From Gari tellinella (lineage: Eukaryota; Mollusca; Bivalvia; Cardiida; Psammobiidae), in the NCBI GenBank assembly GCA_922989275.2, contig OV277857.1, positions 8,680,001 through 8,744,000 of the forward strand: a DNA stretch of 64,000 nt, in the 5' to 3' direction. This document shows positions 44,377 through 55,237 of the stretch, piece after piece. A model generated the notes under the pieces. That model searched no databases and had not been told where the DNA came from. It saw only the letters and a program-made list of their open reading frames with translations. The position numbers and the translations under genes are program-made. The stretch's first letter is position 1; the number at the start of each line of letters is the position of its first letter.

Positions 44377-45436
44377 TTTAAGGTGGTTCACGGGTCAGCT
44401 TATTCTGTGTCAGAATTCTTTGAAACCTTGATTAAATTGAAATATACCATATGGAGAGTGAAAATCGTTAAAATAAAAAAAGTTACAGTGCCGTTTTTTC
44501 TGACAGGACCTTTTGTCGAGAAAAGCTCCTTTTTTAATAAACAGGAATATTTTCTTTATAGAATGATATAACTCAATAATTTCTGTACATTCAAGTAAAC
44601 TGTACATAGACTATAAGATATTGGGCAAACAAAAGTATTTCATGACATATTTTCTGGAAATATCAATATTTTAAAAAAAGTCACATTCTGAAAATCTCAA
44701 ATTACAAAAAATCTAGCTGTTTAACATACACTAATTTTATTCTTATTAGATAGATATTACTTAATTCTACTAGTCACAAAAATTTAATGAAAATCTACAG
44801 TAGAATTTACATTTTATACATGATTTCCTGAAATTCTGACAAAATGTTAACATAAAACGAGTAACCTCCCTTGAGTTCAACTTTAAAATGCTGTCAGCTC
44901 TAAATAATACCATAAGTCAAACCGGTAATTAGGGACAATTGAATACGGTAGCCTGTAGATCTTTAAAGGCAAGTGACTGCTTAATGCATAACAAAAATAA
45001 TGCATAAAAGCTCCTTTAGAATCTATCTTTTAGCATTACTTTTGCCCTGTGTGTTAAGCTGCCATCTGTTATATAGGCTATAAATCCTCACAAATTTAGC
45101 TGTCATTTGACTTTACTTGCATCTGATATTATTCATTATTACTAGACTAAACATAGCCTGTGAGTGTCCTTTGATCACTGCGTTATGAATTGACTAGTCA
45201 CTAAAATCGGACAATTTGTTAAAAAAAAAGTTTTGAAGCGAGTGGGAATCGAACCTAGAACCTTTGGATTGCAAGTCAATCACCGTACCAACTGCGCTAA
45301 CAGAGAAGACACTGAAGCAGATCAAACTTTCTTTATCTAAATTTTCTACTATAAGCACGTGCCGCAAAGATCAGGTGAAAGTCATCAGCATTTCCGGAAT
45401 TCGAGATGCGGGCCGCCCGCTGTCGAACCACCTTAA
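44377..45436. mobile_element. Element X: TTAA-type TIR element inside a C MITE
   Basis: TTAAGGTGGTTC at the left, GAACCACCTTAA at the right, with TTAA shared. Flanks join as a C right half (TTTCAGTCTG + GCTACTGTCTGCTAGG). The interior is AT-rich and holds an M-type hairpin remnant (about 44975-45060) and a tRNA-like sequence. Confidence 0.65.
45237..45312 (-). other. tRNA-like sequence (pseudo-tRNA)
   Basis: Minus strand has TTAGCGCAGTTGGTACGG (A-box-like) and GGTTCGATTCC (B box). Anticodon-stem pairing is imperfect in every register tried, so it is probably a tRNA relic or SINE head. Confidence 0.45.
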
Positions 45437-45839
45437 GCTACTGTCTGCTAGGATATAGTATTCGAAACATGAATGTTTGAAGTTGAACTATTTTCTTCGG
45501 AGGAGGGGTAAATTAAAGGCTAGAAAGTGTATATAATTATGGAATGATGGGTTATATTGTCTTATGATGTTATAAAGCTTGATACATAACCCGTTACAGC
45601 AAATATAGTGGACTCTGGAAAAGGAGAGTAAGAACGGTAACTCTGCAGAAAAATGTAGGAAGGGTAACTCTGCTGAAGAGATTATGAATCGATCCCTTGG
45701 CGGCAAAAGATCTATACTGTTTTCATTATTGAAAAACAATTAGCGTGGCAGAAAGCTGACTACAAAGCTTTCCACTATCGTCTGCAAGTGTTTTCCTCTC
45801 GCGCTCAAATTAATCTTCATACTGCTAAGTCCAACAACA

Positions 45840-45915
45840 CTCTGACAAACAGTTTTGATCCAGATTAGACGCCGAGGCACTCGGCGTCTAATCTGGATCT
45901 AAACTGTTTGATACG
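45840..45915. repeat. E-type core hairpin without ends
   Basis: GACAAACAGTTTTGATCCAG, GACGCCGAGGCACTCGGCGTC, CTGGATCTAAACTGTTTG. Confidence 0.65.
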
Positions 45916-46184
45916 CGTATAATTATTTATACGCGTAAAGAAAGACACAAAAATAATTCTAGTACTTTTGCAGACGACAAATTCGATTAAAGTCATATCG
46001 TAGCAATGATAAGGATTCAGCTGATAATATTGGCCAATAAATTGTGTGATAATTAGCACTTGTCTTGCCATAATGCATTTACAACAAAATATATCTATAT
46101 AATCCATAGAAAAATATAAACTGATTTTAACAAAATTATTAGTTTAATATATTACAGAGTTTAAACTAACAATTAGATTTAAAC

Positions 46185-46400
46185 AAAAGAAGACCCTTTG
46201 AAGGGAAGGTTGCCGACGGGAGCTGTCTGCCGACGAAACAATTAGCCCTATTCAGCGGACGGCGACCTTTGCTGCGCACCATTTGGAGCTCTCCCGACAC
46301 CATGCATCGTTATTAGCCACATTATACTAATAATGAAACTGCTACCTCGCCTATAGATGGTATAGATAACATTCTTTGATAAACGTTTGCTTAATGAATT
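46185..46400. other. GC-richer unique block, candidate regulatory DNA
   Basis: Non-repetitive and more GC-rich than its surroundings, within the Vsx intron. Contains ACAATTAGCCC and TTATTAGCCAC homeodomain-type cores. No ORF. Confidence 0.3.
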
Positions 46401-46557
46401 ATAAATAGCGTATATCACTTTTATAAATTAGTCAGATTGCCCCGCGCACCCCCAGGGTGCTAAGGGAACCCACAGGGGGCTGGGGCGATTTACTTCTTCG
46501 GCTACAGTAGACCCTCTCTTAAACAACACATCAAATAATTTTCCCAAACTACCTTAA

Positions 46558-46650
46558 TTACAGGTGCTTGTATACATGCATGACAAAGAGTAATGCAGAA
46601 AGCTCCGAAAGGAGCTTTCTGCATTACTTTTTGACATGCATTAAGTAGCC
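46558..46650. repeat. M-type hairpin
   Basis: Perfect stem AGTAATGCAGAAAGCTCC / GGAGCTTTCTGCATTACT with loop GAAA. Confidence 0.7.
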
Positions 46651-46689
46651 ATCCGGCTTTAAAAAATATAATTTTTCAGTTAAATGTGG

Positions 46690-46860
46690 TAGCTGGAATG
46701 AGGTTTGGCTGTAAATTCATATTTTTCAGTGCCGTTAATAGGCCTTAATGAGGTTTTAATTTCTGCCTGCGGACAAATTAGCATCCGCCGCGCGTTAACT
46801 GCAGTGTAATGGTGTATAGCGGAGTGTCATTTTACAAAGTAAACTGAAGTCCCTACGTGC
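46690..46860. other. Unique block with clustered homeodomain sites
   Basis: CGTTAATAGGCCTTAATGAG, GGTTTTAATTTC and CAAATTAGCATC lie within 90 bases; no repeat features. Confidence 0.3.
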
Positions 46861-46924
46861 TTCCATGCTGACATGCAACTAAACATATACGATGTTAAGC
46901 ATTCTAGTGATGGAACTGGATGTA

Positions 46925-47005
46925 TATATCAATTACAAACAGTGTAGACCCAGATCAGATGGCTCCTGAAGGAGCCCTCTGATCAGGGTCAGCACTGTTT
47001 GCCAT
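46925..47005. repeat. F-type core hairpin without ends
   Basis: TACAAACAGTGTAGACCCAG, GGCTCCTGAAGGAGCC, CAGGGTCAGCACTGTTTG. Confidence 0.65.
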
Positions 47006-47015
47006 ACTTTTTATG

Positions 47016-47265
47016 TACAGTGGAGACTCTGTTATTCTTTCCCAATAAACGCGTTTACGCTCAAACTATTATTTCCAATACAAACAGTTTTGAGCCAGAT
47101 CAGACGCCGGGTAACCCGGCGTCTGATCAGGCTTCAAACTGTTTGCCACTCAGCCAAATAGCAATAGTCAGAATTGTCAAGAAGTTGTTATTTTCTACAT
47201 TTTAGTGTTTTGCGTTTGCGTACGTTTGCGTTTAAACGGGAAAGAATAACAGTTTCTCCACTGTA
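47016..47265 (+). mobile_element. Family A MITE (A12)
   Basis: TA flanks, TIR GAGACTCTGTTATTC; the core keeps GACGCCGGGTAACCCGGCGTC. Confidence 0.9.
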
Positions 47266-47554
47266 ATTTCGGGGATCAACTTGCCATTCACCAGACAACG
47301 GATGAGTATAATTGATGATTCGGGATGATAAGAGTCAATAAGTTCATTTGACAAATCCATTTAAATATGCCGACAAACGTCCCATTAACTCCATTTTAAC
47401 AAGATTGACAACCCAAATTTGGGATCCAGATCAGGGTATGAACACATCCTCAAAAACAATTGAATTTCATAACTTTAGATTTTTTGTTCGATCGCATTTT
47501 TCTACTGAGTCAACTGACTTGCATAATTATAATAGATGAAGCCCTTTTTTAAAC

Positions 47555-47735
47555 TATTAACGGCTTTACTTTCAGTCTGCTTTAAGCTACTATCTGCTAG
47601 GATATAGAAAATATTTCTCCTCATTCATAATTTATTTATGACTGTATAAAATTTAAGTATTACCTTCGGTGAAGGAATAAATTAAAGGCGTAAAAAGGCG
47701 TAATCATGGGGTAATTGGGGTTATTTACCCCAACT
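47555..47735. mobile_element. C-family MITE, right half
   Basis: TTTACTTTCAGTCTGCTTTA to ATGGGGTAATTGGGGTTA. Confidence 0.6.
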
Positions 47736-47882
47736 ATTTATCATACGCTACGAATAAGATAAACTTGATCGTCGAAACTTAAAAAAAAGGAATTTTGCTT
47801 AAAATTGTAAACGACAAATTTTAGCAGGCGCTCAGTATTTTGTCTGCTTAAATGTTAGAAATTATGAAATGGTTGAGAGAGT

Positions 47883-48105
47883 GTTAACCCTGTACTCCAT
47901 ATAGCCTGTTTCTAGTTTTGAAGAGAGATAACCACTTAAAGCAGCTTGACTTGCAACATGCTTTAAGCTCTCACGCGCTACGTTATATTAACAATTACTA
48001 TAGTATAAATTTATGATGGTATGGACTCTGGAGTGGGACTAATTTTTTAGTGAATAAATAAATAAAAAGGCGTTAAAATGCGTGTACATAGGGTTGCACA
48101 TCGTT
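47883..48105. mobile_element. C-family MITE, old copy
   Basis: TTAACCCTGTACTCCATATA at the left; hairpin shortened (AAAGCAGCTTGACTTGCAAC). Confidence 0.55.
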
Positions 48106-48565
48106 CGCAAAAACCACTATGACAAACGGAACTCACCCCCAAAGGAATTTTTGCAATTCTTGTCTTGGTTATAGAGTTTGGGAGACAATGTTGTTTTAAA
48201 AACGAAAAACAATTGTAATGAAATTAAATTGAGAGAATGGTTGGTTTATGAACATGCTGACAATTTATCACATCTAGCTGACTACCAATATAAAGCATTG
48301 TTAGATGCCGAGTTGCCCGGATTATGATCTGACACCAATCTGTTTGCAATTGACGATATTGTTCAAGAATAAACGCGTAATGTCATGTAATTTAAACTTG
48401 TTTGGGTATGCGAATAGAAATTATTTTACAGTTGAATATATGCTATCCTGATGAATTTCTTTCTTTACAATTTCAGCAAAAAATAAATTTCAGCTCATCA
48501 CAATCGACATTTTTGCAATTATAACGACCATCAATATATTAGCTGTTTTCTACATTCAATCATTT

Positions 48566-49049
48566 TTAACCCATTAACGCCATAAATACGACTTTTAACG
48601 CATTTTATTTATTCTTCAATGAAGAAAATAGTTTTAATTTACAATATATACAGTCAAGAATATGTACTATTAGAAATACAGTAGAACCTCTCTATTACGA
48701 CCACTAAGTTGTGTCAAATAGTAATCGTTTTAGACAGTTCACTGCTTAAAGCAATGTGAAAGTGAAACAGAAAGCTCCTACAGGAGTTTTCTGTTTCAAG
48801 TTCACATTGCCTAAACCATGGACTTATACACTGTCTTCTGTATATTTCCGTGCCTAAACTGTCACTTGTCCTTTATACGGACAATAAGCCTTCTATTTAG
48901 TGGTCGTAATAGAGAGGTTCTACTGTAGTTTCCAAATCTTACAGAAGGTACATGTAGCTTACAGCAGGCACATTTTGCTTTACTTTCATCCTGCTTTAAG
49001 TGGTCACTTATTTTCAGTACTAGAAATAGACTATCGGGTAATAGATTAA
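48566..49049. mobile_element. C-family MITE split by element G
   Basis: TTAACCCATTAACGCCATAA at the left; TATCGGGTAATAGATTAA at the right; interrupted by G at 48677. Confidence 0.7.
48677..48927. mobile_element. Element G (TA target), nested in C
   Basis: TA, CAGTAGAACCTCTCTATTAC to GTAATAGAGAGGTTCTACTG, TA. The central hairpin AGCAATGTGAAAGTGAAACA ... GTTTCAAGTTCACATTGC resembles the C core although the ends are unrelated. Confidence 0.82.
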
Positions 49050-49212
49050 CACGACAATAAGTAAAATCTCTCCTCCCCGCGACTGTGTTTCACGAAATTC
49101 AGATGAGGCTGAAAGCAGATTGAAGCAAAGCAGAACCCTGCCAAATGAGTCACCACCTGTAATAACGTTTTTGCTTGAATATGGTCTCTCTAAAGCCCAG
49201 CAACCACCTGCA

Positions 49213-49464
49213 TTAACCCATTACCCCATAATTACGACTGTTTGTGCCTTTAAATTTTCTCTACACTGAAGAAAATTGTTCCAATTTGTAGAGTTATGAA
49301 TCTGTGCCATAGGAAATATTTTCTATACCCTTCCAGATTGTAGCTTAAAGTAGGCTGAAAGTAAAGCAGAATGTACCAAAAGGCACATTCTGCTTAACTT
49401 TCAACCTACTTTAAGTGGTCACCTATCTTCTATACTAGAAACAAGCTATGGGGTAATGGGTTAA
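49213..49464. mobile_element. C-family MITE, intact
   Basis: TTAACCCATTACCCCATAAT to TATGGGGTAATGGGTTAA, near-perfect ends and hairpin. Confidence 0.88.
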
Positions 49465-49849
49465 ACACTTGAAAGGAGCCTTATTTTGCATTTGTGATTG
49501 CAAGGTAAAACTGTTTTTGACATTCAACCATAAAGCTAATGATATCTAAGGTGCATCTTTTGATGTGAAGCATTATACTTCAGTGTTTATTCTTTTGACG
49601 AACTGCGTATATCATTTGCCGCTAACATATTATGTCTTCAAGATAATAAAGCACCTGTATACATGTATTGCGAATATCGCACAAATCACAGCCTGGAAAT
49701 GAAAATAAGTCTCTATCCTGATCAAAGAAAGGATAGAGCGGTGTGTAGTTAGAAAGCTGGCATAAGCTTCCACACGACTGCATGCGTACGTTCAGTGAAG
49801 CAAAGGATGCGCGGTGTCTATAGGGAACGAATCTCCACAATTATTTCAT

Positions 49850-50115
49850 GCACGACGTCCATGGATGTTTCAGAAATCTTCCGATTAAATACGGACACCA
49901 AATTTCCCACCGGAGATCACTAATTAATTGTTTCTAATTCATAACAGTTAGTTTGCCGTCGGCGGCAATGCTAATCTCACTTGATTTCTTGATTTAGTAT
50001 TGCCTCCGACGACCTATAATAATAACTTATTATCGCTGCCCGACTAAGGAAAATCTAGTTTTATGCCATTAAAATCACACTCGCCTCTGAATAATGATCC
50101 GCTCCTTGTGAATAT
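49850..50115. other. Unique block with homeodomain-type sites
   Basis: CACTAATTAATTGTTTCTAA, a GCCGTCGGCGGCAATGCTAA segment and inverted-like TATTGCCTCCGACG, then ATTCAATTATGG. No exon. Possible Vsx enhancer. Confidence 0.3.
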
Positions 50116-50436
50116 TCAATTATGGGGAAGCGGTCGGAAACATCCGGGCTATTTTGTCAAAGTCCCCGGATGATTCTGTCGCGTGGACGCTTACAGGCTG
50201 TTGGAAATATAAAGGGGCGAATAAACTCTGAACCAGGCCTAAGCTTTGAAGGCGAACAGTTGGGATGCGGATTAGTGTAGTCTGTGAGTGTGACACCACT
50301 CCCCTTTTATGCAATATATGGCAGAGATAGAGAGAAAGGGGAAAAGAGGGAAAGCGATAGATAGAGAGCTTGCGTGCAAGAGACAGAGAGGAAAAGACAG
50401 ACATAGAGAGGGTGGTTGTCGAGAGATACAGAGAGA

Positions 50437-50657
50437 TACAGTGGGAAAACGGTATTACATGTATTTCCCAATAAACGCGTGTACGCTAAATCTATTATTT
50501 CCATTACATCCAGATCAGGCTCCAAACTGTTAGCCACTCAACAGTACAGTCAGAATGGTCAAACAGTTGTCATGTTCTATATTTTCTATATTTAATTACA
50601 ATGCATTTGCGTTTCGCTTACGTTTAAACGGGAAAGAATAACGCTTTCTCCACTATA
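50437..50657 (+). mobile_element. Family A MITE (A13), degenerate
   Basis: CAGTGGGAAAACGG left, AACGCTTTCTCCACTATA right. Core reduced to CCAGATCAGGCTCCAAACTG. Preceded by a GAGA-rich simple repeat (50325-50435). Confidence 0.75.
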
Positions 50658-50664
50658 ATTAAAA

Positions 50665-50880
50665 TACAGTGGAGAAAGCGTTATTCTTCCCCCAATAAAC
50701 GCGTTTACGCTAAAACAGTTATTTTCATTGCAAACAACTTGGAGACAGATCAGACGCCGATCAATCCTGCTTCTGATCAGAATAAAAACTGTTTGCCACT
50801 TATGTTAAAATGAATACTCAGAGTTGGCAAAATTAATGTTGTTATTAATGAAAAATGAAAAAAGACAACTCCCATATTAT
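50665..50880 (+). mobile_element. Family A MITE (A14), right end lost
   Basis: CAGTGGAGAAAGCGTTATTC and AATAAACGCGTTTACGC; the core is diverged and no right TIR is found. Confidence 0.65.
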
Positions 50881-50900
50881 TCAAATAGGTGTGCGTGATA

Positions 50901-51127
50901 TAAACCTATTTATGTCCACAATCCCATATATGGGACATGGACAAACAATGTAGACGCTGATCAGACACCGCATAATGCGGCGTCTGATCAGAGTCTACAC
51001 TGGTTGCTGATAGGGATTTCAATATAAAACTAAATGAAAATGAAAATGTAGACCAGGCACCTTAGGTAAAAAATGGACTTATCCAATATATAAGCATGGA
51101 AGAATCCACTGGGCATAAATGGGTTAA
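50901..51127. mobile_element. L-family MITE
   Basis: AACCTATTTATGTCC to CACTGGGCATAAATGGGTTAA-type end. Full core GACACCGCATAATGCGGCGTC with CAGAGTCTACACTGGTTG. Confidence 0.72.
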
Positions 51128-51165
51128 CTCGTCAACCCCTGATACATGACCAATTACAAATTTAC

Positions 51166-51336
51166 TTAAGTCTTTTTCCTATAGAAGCGCCTTTAAGCAC
51201 ATCGAATTTATTCTTCCACTGAAGAAAATAGTTCCAATTTATACAGTCATGAACATGTATCAAACTGTTTGCAATGGAAATAATAGTTTAAGGACAAGCG
51301 CGTGTATTGGCAAAAAATAACGTTTTCTGAACAGTA
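51166..51336 (-). mobile_element. C left end joined to a family A right end
   Basis: AGAAGCGCCTTTAAGCACAT (C arm) runs into ATCAAACTGTTTGCAATGGA and CGCGTGTATTGGC...TTCTGAACAGTA (A arm) near 51256. Confidence 0.55.
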
Positions 51337-51445
51337 TGTAAAAAATGCATAGATAAAATATTAATGCAGGGCTGCCATAAGTTGACATGAAAAATCCTAA
51401 GATTTGCAAATTTTCATTTTTCAAGTGCGATTTTAAGAATCTTAC

Positions 51446-51565
51446 CTTTACCCCCATCGCCTGTTTCTAGTCTTGTTAACATGTGGCTGCTTAAAGCAGG
51501 CTGGAAGTAAAGCAGAATGCGCCTTAAGGCTTATTCTGCTTTACTTCCAGCCTGCTTTAAAGAGG
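51446..51565. mobile_element. C-type left half and hairpin
   Basis: CTTACCCCCATCGCCTGTTT and hairpin AAAGCAGGCTGGAAGTAAAG with inverse. The C right half reappears at 52086-52105 (TTTAAGCTACCATGTACTAG) beyond the next element. Confidence 0.55.
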
Positions 51566-52092
51566 CTCGCAACCGGATCAAGCATTAAAAATAGTCATTT
51601 GTAAATATATGTCAAATGCTTATATAAATGGGTACAATTTAGTTTAGGATAATAAATTCTGTTAAAAAATGCATTTCCATAAAAAAAAAAAAAAGAGGCT
51701 CTGGTGGGATTCGAACCCGTGACCATCCATGCGGAGACAAAAATGAAAAATGAGGCATCGCCTTTACGCCCTCGGCTACGGACACTCTCTATATATATGG
51801 TAGCGAATTAACGTACTTCAATGATAGCTATTAATAGAACATTATTCGGCTCGGGTTTATGTCTGACCCCGTGTAGAGAAGCAACAACAACAACTATACC
51901 GTTAGCTAACGCTATGGAAAAACGATGGAAAATTTCTAAAAAACTAAGATTCGGTGACGATTCTTGAGACGTTTTTTGGACTGATCATATTTTTTTAATG
52001 TCAAAAGCCAAAAAATGCCACAATTTTTCTTTTATTTCAGTATTTTATTTTATTTTGACAAGAACACCATCCGGTTGCGAGTCCCTTTAAGC
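51556..52092. mobile_element. TIR element with tRNA-like segment
   Basis: AGAGGCTCGCAACCGGAT at the left, inverted ATCCGGTTGCGAGTCCCTTT at the right, within TTTAA. Contains an A-run, a tRNA-like sequence (51695-51787) and CAACAACAACAAC. Confidence 0.55.
51695..51787 (-). other. tRNA-like sequence, class II type
   Basis: Minus strand has GTAGCCGAGGGCGTAAAGGC and GGGTTCGAATCCC (B box), followed directly by a run of T. The acceptor stem does not pair, so it is probably a pseudo-tRNA or SINE. Confidence 0.45.
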
Positions 52093-52210
52093 TACCATGT
52101 ACTAGATAAAAATCCGAAGATTTAGAATAAATCCGGAGAAATGGCAGCCCTGTTAATGAACTCGGTCGGATTGCGAACCTATACGGTGAAGACACACACA
52201 ATTCAACGGT

Positions 52211-52293
52211 ATATGATGCTCCCTCCCTACAACAACACCCAGTTAGAGACAATGATTATGAGTGTGCCGTTGGTGAGACGGAGCGTTGTATTC
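52211..52293. repeat. B-family solo ends (82 bp)
   Basis: GATGCTCCCTCCCTACAACA joined almost directly to GAGACGGAGCGTTGTA, an internally deleted B copy. Confidence 0.6.
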
Positions 52294-52320
52294 CCAAAAC
52301 ATTCATGGACGTGTATGAGA

Positions 52321-52570
52321 TACAGTGGAGAATCTGTTATTCTTTCCCGTTTAAACGCAAACGTACGCAAACGCAAAGCACTAAAACGTAGAAAAGAACA
52401 ACTTTTGGACAATTCTGATAATTCTTGTTTATCTTGGTGGCAAGCAGTTTGGAGCCTGATCAGACGCCGGGTTACCCGGCGTCTGATCTGGCTCCAAACT
52501 GTTTGCACTGCAAATAATAGTTTTAGCGTAAACGCGTTTATTGGGAAAGAATAACAGATTCTCCACTGTA
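52321..52570 (-). mobile_element. Family A MITE (A16)
   Basis: Intact. Differs from A17, 450 bp away, at only about four positions by eye, suggesting recent amplification. Confidence 0.93.
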
Positions 52571-53018
52571 ATTGTGTAAATTTTACCTGATCGCGGCATT
52601 GACAATATAACGCGTGTTGAAGTTTAAAATTTAGGCAAAACTCCTTCATAAAATAATTAAACATAGAGGTGATTGGGCAGGGGTGCTGTCGGCTTCTTAT
52701 AAGACTCCAAGCTCTGTGCCTTTAAAATTGAAATATATCGTAAACACATTTTTTCACAACTTACTTTCATTTTCATCTAAAAGAAGAGTTATGATCACGT
52801 CTTCCCTAATTGTACAATTGGCCCCAAGAATCAACTAAAGCTTTATCTAGTGATATATATTTTACCAATGAAATTCCCTGTGAGGAAAATATAATAAGTT
52901 AGTCCCAGTGGCTTGAGATATAAATATTTTCTTAATACATGTACTGATATAGTATATTAATTTTTAAGACTTCTTGTTGAGTTTGTGGCTCATTACAAAT
53001 ACAGTAAAACATATCTAT
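52571..53018. other. Vsx intron, low-repeat
   Basis: No exon or element recognised. Confidence 0.35.
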
Positions 53019-53268
53019 TACAGTGGAGAATCTGTTATTCTTTCCCGTTTAAACGCAAACGTACGCAAACGCAAAGCACTAAAACGTAGAAAAGAACAAC
53101 TTTTGGACAATTCTGATAATTCTTGTTTATCTTGGTGGCAAACAGTTTGGAGCCTGATCAGACATCGGGTTACCCGGCGTCTGATCTGGCTCCAAACTGT
53201 TTGCACTGCAAATAATAGTTTTAGCGTAAACGCGTTTATTGTGAAAGAATAACAGATTCTCCACTGTA
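53019..53268 (-). mobile_element. Family A MITE (A17)
   Basis: Intact TA-flanked copy; core has GACATCGGGTTACCC. Confidence 0.93.
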
Positions 53269-53289
53269 CGACTACTAAAATAAAGGCTT

Positions 53290-53590
53290 ATTTACGATTT
53301 TGAAAACAGTTTGGTGCCAATCAGACACCATGTAGTAACTTGGCGTTTGATCAGGAATTTGATAATAAAACGCTGAGAAACAACAAAACACATTTTCGAT
53401 GCAAACCTCGATGAAAAACACGGCGTCTGATCAGGGTCCAAAATGTTTGACCCCCATATTGCGGATTTGCTTGGTCAAACTGCCTTAAATCTTTTTTTTT
53501 AGAAAATCTTAGCAGACGACAACGAACACACAAGCGATATAACAGCAGAAAATAACACAGAAAAATAACAGCAAAAAAGGGGGTTAATTT
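53290..53590. repeat. A/J-type core remnants near a Vsx exon
   Basis: AAAACAGTTTGGTGCCAATC...GGCGTTTGATCAGG, then a second half-core GGCGTCTGATCAGGGTCC and TAGCAGACGACAACG. It ends about 10 bases before the donor of the 53600-53690 exon. Confidence 0.5.
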
Positions 53591-53599
53591 TACCGGTAC

Positions 53600-53690
53600 C
53601 TGTGCCTCCGTTTCTTTTTCTTCTTCTTGCCGTTAACTGAGGAACTGTCTAACGAGTCTGAGGTCTTCTCATTGTATGTGTTATCAAGAC
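53600..53690 (-). CDS. Vsx: Vsx exon: Lys/Arg-rich linker and first homeodomain residues
   Basis: A 91-base exon after acceptor GTTGTTCCAG, ending in phase 2 at CAC-AG before donor GTACCG. It encodes LDNTYNEKTSDSLDSSSVNG and then KKKKKKRRH plus two bases of Arg. In CHX10/VSX proteins a Ser-rich stretch followed by N-G-x-(K)n-RRHR directly precedes TIFTS of the homeodomain, and the next exon begins with exactly TIFTS. The basic run also acts as a nuclear localisation signal in this family. The exon starts with two bases, so an upstream exon ends in phase 1; I could not find it. It should carry the N-terminal octapeptide-like motif. Most of the DNA on the intron side is transposon. Confidence 0.9.
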
Positions 53691-53735
53691 CTGGAACAAC
53701 AACAACATTATATACAGTCGAGAAGACACGTTTTT

Positions 53736-54146
53736 CAACCCTTTACTCAATGTAAACGCTTTTTAAGCATTGAATTAATTACTCCACTTTTAAGAAGATA
53801 GTTCCAATTTATACAGTCATGAATATGTACAGTGGAGAATCTGTTATTCTTTCCCAATAAACGCGTTTACGCTAAAACTATTATTTGCAGTGCAAACAGT
53901 TTGGAGCCAGATCAGACGCCGGGTAACCCGGCGTCTGATCAGGCTTCAAACTTTTTGCCACCAAGATAAACATGAAATATCAGAATTGTCCAAAAGTTGT
54001 TATTTTCTACGTTTTAGCGCTTTGCGTTTGCGTACGTTTGCGTTTAAACGGGAAAGAATAACAGATTCTCCACTGTACATGTATCATAAGAAATACTTTC
54101 GTGAACATGGAATCGGGAATATAGAAAATATGCATAAACTATATCT
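53736..54146. mobile_element. C-family MITE left part, carrying A18
   Basis: TCAACCCTTTACTCAATG and TACAGTCATGAATATG before A18; ATGTATCATAAGAAATAC after it. Confidence 0.6.
53828..54077 (+). mobile_element. Family A MITE (A18), nested in C
   Basis: Intact TA-flanked copy. Confidence 0.92.
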
Positions 54147-54395
54147 CTTAAGCCATTACTCTATAAATATTCATTTTACGAGTTTTAATTTATTCACCAC
54201 TGAAGAAAGTAGTTCCAATTTATACAGTCCTAATTTTCACCGAAAGAAATATTTTCTATATATTGGCATCGATGGTAGCTTAGAGCAGGTTGAAAGTAGA
54301 GCAGAATTCGCCTCAGGGAACATCCTGTTTTACTTTCAACCTGCTTTAAATGGTCACCTATGTTCAATTCTAAACACAGACTATAAATATGATAT
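54147..54395. mobile_element. C-family MITE, degenerate
   Basis: TTAAGCCATTACTCTATAAA; hairpin GAGCAGGTTGAAAGTAGAGC with inverse. Confidence 0.65.
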
Positions 54396-54461
54396 CCTTG
54401 ACCTTAAAATGGCATAATTCTGCGCAAATTATAATGTAATCAGACTAGTTCGGACCCAGGG

Positions 54462-54953
54462 GCCCGTTTTACGAAAAGTCGTATAACAGAAACGGTCGTA
54501 AGTCAGATTCTAGAATTCTAAATTATTATTTATTTGATCCGTCTAATCCTTTTTTGTGTTATACGATTTTGGAATTGTCTTTTCAAGACAATTCCAAAGA
54601 TATGTCACAAGACAAGATTAGACGGGGAAATCGTAAATTCTAGGTATGTACATGTATTTTAATGTTTTGACTTACAGTGGAGAAAATGTTATTCTTTCCC
54701 AATAAACGCGTTTACGCTAAAACTATTTTTTCCACTGCAAACAGTTTGGAGCCAGATCAGACGCCGGGTAACCCGGCGTCTGATCAGGCTCCAAACTGTT
54801 TGTCATCCAGGTTAAAATCAACTTACAGAATTGTAAAAAAGTAGTTATTTTCTACATTTTAGTGGTTTGCGTTTCGTTTGGGTTTAAACGGGAAAGAATA
54901 ACAGATTCTCCATGGTACGACCGTTTTTGTCATAAGACGTTTCGTAAAGTGGG
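54462..54953. mobile_element. D-family element interrupted by A19
   Basis: GGGGCCCGTTTTACGAAAAG at the left, AAGACGTTTCGTAAAGTGGG at the right. Hairpin TTTGGAATTGTCTTTTCAAG with inverse. Confidence 0.75.
54673..54917 (+). mobile_element. Family A MITE (A19), nested in D
   Basis: CAGTGGAGAAAATGTTATTC to ATTCTCCATGGTA; right tip has two changes. Confidence 0.88.
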
Positions 54954-54988
54954 ACCCTGATCGGGCACCAAGTAACCCTGTGTCTGAG

Positions 54989-55237
54989 TACAGTGGAGAA
55001 TCTGTTATTCTTTCCCAATAAACGTGTTTACGCTAAAACATTTATTTGCAGTGCAAACAGTTTGGAGCCAGATCAGACGCCGGGTAACCCGGCGTCTGAT
55101 CAGGCTCCAAACTGTTTGCCACCAAGATAAACATGAAATATCAGAATTGTCCAAAAGTTCTTCTTTTCTACGTTTTAGCCCTTTGCTTTTGCGTACGTTT
55201 GCGTATAACGGGAAAGAATAACAGATTATCCACTGTA
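54989..55237 (+). mobile_element. Family A MITE (A20)
   Basis: Intact, right TIR GATTATCCACTG. Confidence 0.92.

Noticed and set aside
50307..50537. Ser/Leu-rich minus-strand ORFs near 50.3 kb
   Set aside because: They arise from the GAGA-type simple repeat and a degraded family A element.
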